Positions 55,124 through 64,000 of a DNA stretch of 64,000 bases are shown here, in pieces. This DNA comes from Jackrogersella multiformis. Taxonomy: Eukaryota; Ascomycota; Sordariomycetes; Xylariales; Hypoxylaceae. The first letter of the stretch is position 1; every line of letters starts with the position of its first letter. The stretch covers positions 2,356,001-2,420,000 of the forward strand of contig CADCXD010000018.1 of the NCBI GenBank assembly GCA_902806575.1, given 5' to 3'. The notes below the pieces were generated by a model that saw nothing but the letters and a program-made list of their open reading frames with translations, ran no database searches and had not been told where the DNA came from. The translations under genes and the position numbers were made by a program.

Positions 55124-57271
55124 GATGAATTTTGCTGTGCGCCCGAAAAAGAGGAGTGGTTTGTGTGGTATTTCGGGTTCAACACGTACCTATGAGACTC
55201 GCAGGTATCTTTTTCTTCTTCCTTGTCCCTGCGAACTTGGCTCTACTAGATCCTGATTCTTTAGCGTGGGCGCGAGTATCGTAGGTAGAGAAAAGGGTCT
55301 GCGCGTTTATATGTTAGGTTTGGGATGTTCTACGCCCGTGTGGAATTAGATTGGTGACGTTGGTGGTTGGTGGACGTTTGATGTCGAATAGATTCAAGTA
55401 TGAAAATACAAGAAATTTAACAGTTCAAGTTCGAGTTGATGTTTCCTACCGCTTGTGGCGCATAGGAAATGTGGCTTGGCGGGGGTTCGTTAAAGTGGCT
55501 GGTGATAAATGTCCTGTTCCGCAGGTTCCAATGTGGGGGTTGAAAGTGGGGTTTCTAACCGTCGAACCTGCTATTAACATCTTAACGACATATCCTGCAC
55601 ATAGACATTGAAAACTCAATTCAACTAGGGTTGTCACAGTGTATAACTGATTATCGTCACAAATGTAACCTTCTGTATCTGAATATTGGGTTTTATAGCA
55701 TAAAACATATTCTCTCTTAACTTATCTCCCGACTCTCGGTTGGATGCCAAGATCGCGGAATAAAGTCGCTAAACATAGTAGTTTCGAGGCCCGCAAATCC
55801 GCGTAAAGGGCCGAGAGAATATCCTTTGATTGGTTCTAGGCTGTTAATTTATTGCCCGGTTCGCTCCATGAGACATTTTATTGCAGCCTCGCATAGATTC
55901 ATCATGAGAATGAGTGGGATATGCGTCGAAGTGAGAACTATCTCCTTGTTCCACGGTAGCTAGCACTCGGTCAGTTTTTGCGCCGCTCACGGAACCTTTT
56001 TTATTATTTTTTTAACGCCTGTGGCAGGTTAATTGGGCACGATATTTCATGATATCTTCGGACTTTAGACCTAGGTAGGTCCACTCAGGTCTACCAGGCT
56101 GAGCCACGCGTTGTTCTCTTGCTTTCTACATACAGTAACCGTGAAGGGCAGCCCCTTGTTATAAGCGAACTAGGGTATTATCGTCTTCCGGTGTCTCCGT
56201 ATTCTGACGGTGCCAATGTCTCATATACGTAGGCTGTCAGCAGGATATAGATCTCGTCTAGATTCTTTTACATTGCTAAGCGCTCTGGTAAGCATACCTC
56301 TTTAGTAGCATTCTGGACTTAGGAATAGCTAGTAATATCTCCCAACTTGCTGAGATCGGGAGATGTCGTGTAGTTGAGAAGAGGGAAGTTTGTTAGCTTG
56401 TTGAACCCGGAGAAATCAGGCTGATAGATCGGTTTACACAGATTATACATAGCTACCTAAGGTACCTAGCTAAACAAGCAGGTACATTACTACCCAGTTA
56501 GCCCGAGGTAGGTTAGGTTAGTTGAGTACATATCGATGTGGATCCGAGGTCATTGCCAAACATCACGTCCCCGGTGGATTCCTAGGTACGAAACACCGTT
56601 AAGGAGACACGGGGAAATCTGAATCAACCAAAACTAAAATGAGGCGGTGTCTGGGGTTCGAGAAGGACGAAATGACATGTTTTTTTATTATTAATGACTT
56701 TGTTCTAAGACTCAAGCCTTTGCTTGAAGTGCCCCAATAACTACCTAAGTAGGTGTAATATATGGAATTGATCTTTTTTGAACGAATCAAGTTATCGGTT
56801 CGTGAATCTTAATACATAATATATGCCTACCTAGGTACCTGGTAGACTAGAGGGAAGGACCCTTAGTAAGCCCGTGGTTCCCGGTCATTCTTTGATTGAT
56901 GGGCATGCAGGAGCTTTCCCGTCATATTCAACTAACCTGGTAATCTTAGTCTGACAGTCTGGTTGGCCAGGCAGGTGTAGGCAAGCTTGTACACAGTAAT
57001 AGTAAGGTTGCTAAGAAGACGGAAGGGAAGGTACATTTGTATTTCAATAACAAATTCCTCCCCCCTCCTACCCTTTTTTTTCCTTATTAGACTACCACAC
57101 CTACCCCTCCATCCCATCCACTTTTCCTCTTAACTCCATCATAGAAAAGTAATCGTCCTCCCGCGCTCTTCCGCTGGTTGCATTAATCCTTTCCATAACT
57201 TCTTTTCTAATTCCATCGCCGAAAAATAAAATCCTCCACTATCCGATTGAGCTACCCATATCATCGCAATC
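55124..57271. other. Divergent spacer, 2.1 kb, no gene seen
   Basis: This spacer holds the promoters of the RNA-binding gene (-) and 6PGD (+). Palindromic motifs occur near 56070-56083, 56453-56470, 56581-56590 and 56827-56840. The short frame at 55351-55611 has no recognisable product. A CT-rich stretch at 57055-57230 is the likely leader of the 6PGD gene. Confidence 0.55.
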
Positions 57272-59204
57272 ATGTCTGGTGCCGTGTAAGTCAAAATATC
57301 CCTCTTTGTCAATTAGGCGACGATGATTACCCCGCCATCAAATAATAATCATCACCCCGCTGTCGAATGCCCTTCACGACCTATGTAACTGAGATCATTC
57401 CTCGGGCCCTTTAGGGCTCGTCTCGCCAATATAACCAGTACCTTAGGAGGCCCAAGGCGAGCTTCAATCTACCACGTCTTTCTCTACGATATCGCTCTAG
57501 AAGCTATCCGTTGAAGTCATGCTAACGAATCCGAAAGTGCTGATTTAGGCCTTATTGGCTTGGCCGTCATGTACGTTCTACCTTAACTCCTAACCCCTTT
57601 AACAAATTTCAAAATATTCATTTGTAATCAATAGGGGTCAGAACTTGATTCTGAACATGGCCGACCATGGTTTCACCATCTGCGCTTTCAACCGAACCGT
57701 CTCAAAGGTTGACGTGTTCTTGGCAAACGAAGCCAGGGGCAAGTCTGTCGTCGGTGCTCACTCCACCGAGGAGTTCGTCTCCAAGCTAAAGAAGCCTCGC
57801 CGTGTCATGTTGCTAGTACAAGCTGGCAAGGCTGTCGACGACTGGATCGAGACCCTGCTCCCTCTTCTAGAAAAGGGAGACGTCATCATTGACGGCGGCA
57901 ACTCTCACTTCCCCGACTCCAACCGACGAACTAAGTACCTGTCGGGTAAGGGTATCCGATTCGTCGGCTCCGGTGTTTCCGGTGGTGAGGAGGGTGCCCG
58001 ATACGGCCCTTCTTTGATGCCTGGTGGTAACGAGGAGGCATGGCCTTTCATCAAGGATATTTTCCAGAGCATATCTGCCAAGAGCGACGACGAGCCCTGT
58101 TGCGAGTGGGTTGGTGACGAGGGTGCTGGCCACTACGTCAAGATGGTGCACAATGGTATTGAATATGGTGACATGCAACTTATCTGCGAGGTTGGTTCCC
58201 CCGTTTCCCTCCCCGTGAACTTAAGCCTGGCTAGTTGTAAAGCTAAGCTAATTCCATTAGGCCTACGATATCATGAAGCGAGGTCTTGGGCTGTCCAACA
58301 AGGAGATCGGAGATGTCCTTGCGAAGTGGAACAAGGGAGTTCTAGACTCGTTCCTGATCGAGATCACTCGTGACATCATGTACTACAACGATGATGACGG
58401 AACGGCACTGGTTGAGAAGATCCTTGACCAGGCCGGTCAGAAGGGTACTGGCAAGTGGACTGCCATCAACGCCTTGGACCTTGGGATGCCCGTCACCCTA
58501 ATTGCCGAGGCCGTGCTTGCTCGTTGCCTGTCTTCTATCAAGGCTGAGCGAGTCAAGGCCTCGAAGAAGCTCGAGTACGTCGGCCGCTCGAGCAAGTTCG
58601 AGGGCAGCAAGGAGCAATTCCTTGATGACCTTGAGCAGGCTCTGTACGCTTCCAAGATCATCTCGTATGCTCAAGGTTTCATGCTGATGCAAGAGGTCTG
58701 TGAACTTCCCAACCTCCCCCTAAATCTACCCCTTTAAGCGACTGTCTGACCGAATGTTCCTAGGCCGCGAGAGAGTTCAAGTGGAAGCTCAACAAGCCTT
58801 CGATTGCTTTGATGTGGAGGGGTGGATGCATCATCCGCTCTGTCTTCCTGAAGGATATCACGGCGGCTTACCGAAACAACCCCGACCTCGAGAACTTGCT
58901 CTTCGACGACTTCTTCAACAAGGCCATCCATAAGGCGCAGCCAGGCTGGAGAGATGTTGTCGCAAAGGCTGCTGTTCTCGGTATTCCTACGCCTGCATTC
59001 TCGACTGCGCTATCATGGTTTGATGGATACCGCACTCAGGATCTACCTGCCAACCTCCTCCAGGCCCAGCGTGATTACTTCGGCGCGCACACCTTCCTGA
59101 TCAAGCCCGAGTATGCCAACGAGAAGTACCCCGAGGGCAAGCATCACCATGTCAACTGGACTGGCCGGGGAGGAAACGTGTCGGCTTCCACATACCAGGC
59201 TTAA
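57272..59204 (+). CDS. gnd1: 6-phosphogluconate dehydrogenase, decarboxylating
   Basis: Five exons: 57272-57285, 57538-57570, 57635-58190, 58261-58695 and 58764-59204 (492 residues). The first two exons are only 14 and 33 nt; with exon 3 they spell MSGAV-ADLGLIGLAVM-GQNLILNMADHG, the conserved Rossmann start. Then come FLANEARGKSVVGAHS, VIIDGGNSHFPDS, FVGSGVSGGEEGARYGPSLM, EWVGDEGAGHYVKMVHNGIE and ILDQAGQKGTGKWT with NALDLGMP. The end is HHHVNWTGRGGNVSASTYQA. All catalytic elements (Lys in GHYVKMVHNGIE, Glu, His) are visible. The enzyme converts 6-phosphogluconate to ribulose-5-phosphate with NADP reduction in the oxidative pentose-phosphate pathway, giving NADPH and pentoses. Intron 1 is 252 bp and follows the fifth codon, a layout that can harbour transcription signals. 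Confidence 0.97.
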
Positions 59205-60093
59205 AAAACGAATCCTGATATGGGGAATAAGGAGCTCACTTACCAACGGTAAGGTTAGCATACGGGTAAAGCCCGTTCTCAATAGATGGAAAAAGGAATG
59301 TTTAAGTCCAGCATGCTACTATGGCATGACATAGCCACGTGGTTTAGAACTAAAAAAAAGAAACATGTGAATTAATGACAAACTCTAGTAACGTCAAAGG
59401 ACCTTTTAGAAGCAAACATCAGATATAACATCGTGTTGAGATATCATGCCGTCGCATTCCTTGCCTACTAGTGAGTTGTGATGGTATCGTGGGATTTAGT
59501 GTTCGTAAAATAAAATAAAACTTTGATATTGTGTCGATCAATGGGGTTGCTAGAGGTGATTCTAACACCGTATCCAACGTACCTATTACGTACCTAGGTA
59601 CTCTAGTGTACATGTCGCGCTTAAAATACCCGGTTCCTTAATAATAATACCTAGCGGAACCTCCAGTGGTGGAAGTTCATCTGATTGGTACCTAGGTACC
59701 TGGGACAGTGTCCAATGTGTGGATCTAACTTGGCTCACGTGATCTTTTCTAAAGTATGGAAGATGATTGGCCGAAACTCTTTCGCATCAGCCACAAATTC
59801 CTTAGCTAAGCCGTACCTAGGTACCTACATAAGGTAGTCAAGCCCCAGCTGTATTTTTAGTACAACGGTAAACTTACCTACTACCTACCTTAAAGCTAAG
59901 CTTTTTATTGTCGCGCATGAAACTTTCGCGACCAACGAACCTTTCGCGTACAGCCTCGTTATTAAGAATCGACCTTGCGCCTTGTGCTCTACTTTTCCTT
60001 TCACGCAATTTCGATATATCTCAATCAGTAAACTCGTCCAGCAGATACTGATCAATTACCTGCGACGGTCAATTTTGTATTTCTCGAAACGCA
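59205..60093. other. Tandem spacer between 6PGD and ssr4
   Basis: Palindromic motif copies occur at about 59588-59600, 59687-59700 (perfect 14-bp GGTACCTAGGTACC) and 59814-59828. It includes the 6PGD 3' region and the ssr4 promoter. No gene is seen. Confidence 0.55.
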
Positions 60094-62390
60094 ATGTCGT
60101 CAATGGGCGACCCCAGCTATGGGGTCCATAGAGAACTGGTATTTATAACCCAACTCGCCATTGAGTATCATCATCATCATCATCATCATCGCATTCTAAC
60201 AAGTAGATTCTTAGCTTCCACATGTCCATCTAATCTCCACCTATCGCTACACGCTCAAGGCTCGTGTTGAACCCTCCGAAGTTACCGCGCTGTTAATGCA
60301 GGCTCCCAAAATCGCCCGCGACACCGCACCCTTCTTCTGGACCTATCTCGACAGACCCGAGAATGGTAATATATTTCTAGCCTGGCAACCGTTGCAGCAA
60401 ATGGGCTTGAACTTCGCGAGTGACGGCTTCATCTGGCCTCCCCAGGAACATTACTTGCAACAGGAAGTAGGAAATGGAGTAGTACGTTTATTTGACACGT
60501 CATGAATTCATTTGCTGTCTGACTTACATCTGACTTTCATAGGTTTTGGAAATGTACTACCACAAAGCTGGGTTTGCTTATGGTGAATCAGTCGCGACGC
60601 GTTCCCGACGTCGTTTTCGCCTTATTCCTCCCAATGTCCACACACCGAATGCCCCTCAAGTTGATCCTAGCCTTTGGGTAGTCCACTATAGTCCTGTTGA
60701 CAACAACGACCGCATCCCCTCTCAAGCTATTCCACGAGACCCTCGAACCCACGCTACCCTAGAAACCCGCGCTTATCTTCAGCGTTGTGGTCAGATTCAA
60801 CGCAAGGAATTCATCCTTGGTGATCGAGTCAACTGGCCACAAATTTCCTGGCCCAGAGAGACGGCAAGACAACCTATGTTCGCTGGCCCTCGCGGAGTCC
60901 CCCAGACGATGGCATACCCTCCCCATCCTCCTGCCGCCGGTGCGCCACCCTCTAAACGCGCCCGCACTGGTCAAACGGCGCAAAATCAGGTCCCCCCCAC
61001 CATGGCTACTATTCCTCCACAAGACAACGCCTACGATGACGAAGAAGACACATCTCGCGGTGACATGTTCGATCATCTGACCCCCCGAGAGGTTAGCTTG
61101 GCACGCTACCGACAGAACCATGAATGGATGGAAGAGATACTCTCTTCACCATACAGAATGGGCCAGATCGGCTTTTCCGATATTGGTCTAGGCCTCAAGG
61201 GCGAGCTTTCCAGCCTAACCGATGGCATTTTTGAAGCACATGGTCTCAATGCTGCCACGCAGCCTCCTGCGAAATCTACCACAACTCATTTGGAGCCCGA
61301 GCAAGCTGCCGAATTTCGCAAGCGAGTTAGTGATCGAATCACTTCTACGCAAGCAGACATCGAGAAGATGAAGGCGGAGCATGCTAAGAAACTAGCCAAG
61401 TTCAAACATAATTCCCTTCTCACTACCTCTGAAAGGGAATTACGGCTAGCTTTAGACGAGTCTGGTTTCGACACACTGCAACTCGAGGGAGGCGTCGAGG
61501 AGAGCGAAGATGGTTCGAATCGCTGGTCCTCGAAGCATAATAAGAAAGTCGATGAAATAGTCTCACAGGTTGAAGCACATCTAGGCCGTTCGGCAGAAGT
61601 CATCTACGAGCTAAGAAGAATCCAAGATGGTGGTTATCAGGAGCCAGCTCCGGAGCCGGTGCCTCAGCCGGCCTCGGGCCCAGGTCCTGTTATAGGCGGG
61701 CCCCAGAATGGCGGTGCGAATGGGAGCGGCATCATGTCCCGCCAGCCATCACACGCAGGATCTCAGCACAGTGCATTCATGATTGGGGATTCTGATATCG
61801 ACATGGGTGGAACTGCTGCTGGTCTCCTAGATCAAATGCATCCCGGCGCAGGTGCCTCATCCACCTCCACACCGGCGAATAACTTTCCGACACCACAAGC
61901 CCAGGCATCGGCTATTCATTCTAGCGCTGTCACACCTGCAAATCTGAACGTCCCCTCACCACGACAGCCTACCCAAAAGGATGAGATGGGTGATGTGAAG
62001 ATGGATGGTACGGGTGCCGCTGAACCGCTCTCTGGAACTGCCCCCGATCAAGGCACTGGAAGTGGAGAATGGGTAGTCGTTCCAAAGGGCGGCCCCACCC
62101 AAGACGGCCCCGTGAACCCGGCGTCGGCCAGTAATCCAACGAAGACAGCAGGTCCCCTGAGCAAGCATGGCTCGGCGACGGGGACTCCTTCAGGATTTGA
62201 CGCTGACCAAAACGACTTTAGCTCGCTAGACGATCTAAATACGGCCGGAGATGCGCTGGCCGGGTTCAGCGAGACGCCTGGTGACATCGGCGAGGGCTTG
62301 GATATGGACATGGAAGATTCAGCATTCGGTGACGCTTTTCACGGAGTTGATACACAGCAAGGAGGCACACCGGCCGACGGTAGCTTGTAG
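60094..62390 (+). CDS. ssr4: SWI/SNF and RSC complexes subunit Ssr4
   Basis: Exons are 60094-60138, 60215-60481 and 60543-62390 (719 residues); introns are 76 and 61 bp. The first join gives MSSMGDPSYGVHREL-LPHVHLISTYRYT and the second gives VGNGV-VLEMYYHKAGF. The N-terminal block (about 1-170), with QAPKIARDTAPFFWTYLDRP and NIFLAWQPL, is the fungal-specific Ssr4 N-terminal domain (DUF1750). A coiled region (ITSTQADIEKMKAEHAKKLA) and a long acidic, glycine/serine-rich C-terminal half follow, ending GGTPADGSL. In fission yeast Ssr4 is shared by SWI/SNF and RSC chromatin remodellers; a nuclear remodelling role is inferred. Intron 1 contains an (ATC)n run at about 60167-60190. Confidence 0.92.
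60167..60190 (+). repeat. (ATC)8 trinucleotide repeat in ssr4 intron 1
   Basis: Eight ATC triplets lie just upstream of the CTAAC branch site of intron 1. Read as coding it would give a poly-His run, but the frame is intronic. Confidence 0.85.
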
Positions 62391-64000
62391 CACATGGTGC
62401 CTTCGGGTCTGACTGGTTCTGAGGATGACTTTGTCCATGTGACGCATTGATAAAACGATGCTGCGTCAAGAACGCGTATAAATAGGCGTTGAGATGAAGG
62501 TGGCAACAGCTACAGGTCGTCAAGTATGACCTCAAAAGATGAACTAAGGCAAGGAATGTACATGGACGGCGTTGAGGAGTTTTCGAGGAGTGGACTACTA
62601 GCTTACCATGGAGCCCAATTACGAAGGGAATGCTCAGCCTAGCTATGTGTACTAGTATTACGACTACATTTGCAAACTCATCCTCAAATCAAAACGTGAT
62701 TTCAGAGGGAGATAGCCTATGTTATTGCTCATTAGGTTCTTAGCTATCAACTTGATCCAGATTCTTATTTAAACCCAGTTGCAAGTGACATGAAGCAATT
62801 ATTAAACAGAGTGACCTTATGTCCAAGGTCCAAGATAATAACTGGTCAGGTACCTAGTTTAAGAGTAACTATCCCATCTTCACATAGGCCGTAGATGATT
62901 AAAAATATATAACCTTTTCACCAACCTTCCAAGATCGATCTCTTTTCTTGGCGAGGTTAGCGCCGAGATGCCTTAATGTTGCTGGATGAGACGTGATGTT
63001 GGATTTAGGCTCGCTTGCTTCATGAAGCAAGTTTCAGAACGAGCAGGGTTTCGTCTCAAGGCCTCAGAGCTAAGACCTCCGCAGAGAGCCTTCTAGACCT
63101 TTTTCGACATAGTTTTACCCCAAAACCGAATAGAGGGTTAACAACAGGACTTGGCTAGTGAATGCCGGCATGGGCCCAGAGACCGCTTTAGGTAAAGGCA
63201 TGGCGGAAGCTGCTCAGTTCCGGGCTCCTGTCGCTGCTAGGGGTCGTTGGGCACGGTTCTTTTTGAGCCGCGTTTCCTGGCATCGCATCATCAAATCTGT
63301 GTTCGCCGTTAAGCCTTTCCATTGGCTCTTTTCGTGCTCCTCCAGTATTTATTTATGCTTTACGGTAATGTCGTGCCGACTATGCCAGTTTAGTGTACAT
63401 AGACCAACTGACCTTTACTGGCTTCGTCTCGACTTTCTCTACCTACCCTCATGCTAGGTATGATGCTTGACAACTTTCCATCCCATGTTTCCCCTGTGGG
63501 TTCTTAGTTAAGCCTAGGCTAAGCACTAAGCACTACCGCAAGACATGGGTAGGGTGTTTTCTCTTTGAACTAGGCCTGTCAGCATCACCAGCCCCGGCTT
63601 GGACAAGGTAATAACATTGGCTTACTTGTCATCACTGGGCCGAGGCCAAGAGATGACAAGCAATGATGCCTCGAGCTCAGACGCCTAGCCGAAGATCACG
63701 GAGAACCGCGTGATGGATCATGGCATTTTATGTACCTTACATAAATCTGATCATAGAGTGTAAATCGCGCTCGTCCTCTCCCCCGGGTTATCCCACATTT
63801 CTGGTCAAGATCTCATCCTACCTCTGCAGTTCATTCGCAGTTCCTTTCCTTTCTCGTTACCTCTATCATTTTCTTCTTTCCTTCCTTTCTCCAGTCATTC
63901 CTTCGTCAGTCTGCTGGTCAGGACACTGTTGAGCAGTCTTCACACTCCTTATAATTTACTTTTATTCTTTGTATATACGATATCCCAGGCCGGGCCTTCG
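62391..64000. other. 3' flank of ssr4 and likely leader of a gene beyond the window
   Basis: No complete gene is seen. An 18-bp perfect palindrome CTTGCTTCATGAAGCAAG lies at 63014-63031. From about 63830 to 63960 the plus strand is strongly CT-rich (runs such as CCTTTCCTTTCTC and TTCTTTCCTTCCTTTCTCC), typical of fungal promoters and 5' leaders. A plus-strand gene therefore probably starts just right of 64000. Confidence 0.55.

Noticed and set aside
53898..55195. 206- and 289-residue plus-strand frames opposite the RBM42-like gene
   Set aside because: They are antisense to a convincing RRM gene and consist of biased Arg/Gly/Ala sequence.
1..64000. tRNA genes and CRISPR arrays
   Set aside because: I scanned spacers on both strands for B-box-like GGTTCGAATCC sequence and regular direct repeats and found no convincing tRNA; the tandem repeats present lack spacer architecture, and CRISPR arrays are not expected in a fungal nucleus.

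Overview
The window is nuclear DNA of a filamentous ascomycete. Genes are split by short introns (about 50-150 bp) with GT..AG ends and CTAAC/CTGAC-type branch points. Several products are fungal-specific (Clr2, Ssr4, Bre4-like and Zn2Cys6 proteins), and a dispersed 5S rRNA gene resembles the Neurospora type. Spacers full of the palindrome TACCTAGGTA would fit a Sordariomycete, perhaps Xylariales; that placement is inference. I rebuilt exon structures by eye from splice signals and reading-frame continuity and support 25 protein-coding genes, one 5S rRNA gene, one decayed kinase fragment and one probable MITE.

Layout. 0-13 kb: a Clr2-like silencing protein (-), an SDR oxidoreductase (+), the AP-2 sigma clathrin adaptor (+), a two-zinc-knuckle protein (-) and the ESCRT-III regulator Ist1 (-). 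13.8-17.8 kb: a five-exon, 1201-residue Bre4/aromatic-acid-exporter-like membrane protein. 18-23.5 kb: an accessory-looking tract with a diverged 5S rRNA gene, a protein-kinase relic, a small secreted protein, an APH-fold protein that has lost its catalytic residues, and an orphan gene. 24-31 kb: histidine phosphatase, SAGA subunit Spt3, the PP2A methyltransferase Ppm1 and a multi-pass membrane protein. 31-40 kb: a Zn2Cys6 regulator, an SDR, a cytochrome P450 and a 6-phosphogluconate-dehydrogenase-like protein, possibly a small metabolic group but without a core synthase. 40-64 kb: a Yra1/ALY mRNA-export factor, a probable mitochondrial protein of unknown role, a PI-PLC-X phosphodiesterase, DGAT2, an SLC35-type transporter, an RBM42-like RNA-binding protein, 6-phosphogluconate dehydrogenase and the SWI/SNF-RSC subunit Ssr4.

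Most of the genes are housekeeping and act separately (chromatin, RNA processing, trafficking, lipid and pentose metabolism); they are not operons. The most unusual items are a 231-bp MITE-like element with near-perfect inverted ends and a candidate 5-bp target duplication, the APH-like pseudokinase, the 5S gene beside the kinase relic, and the intergenic palindrome family. I did not find a clearly new multi-gene system.
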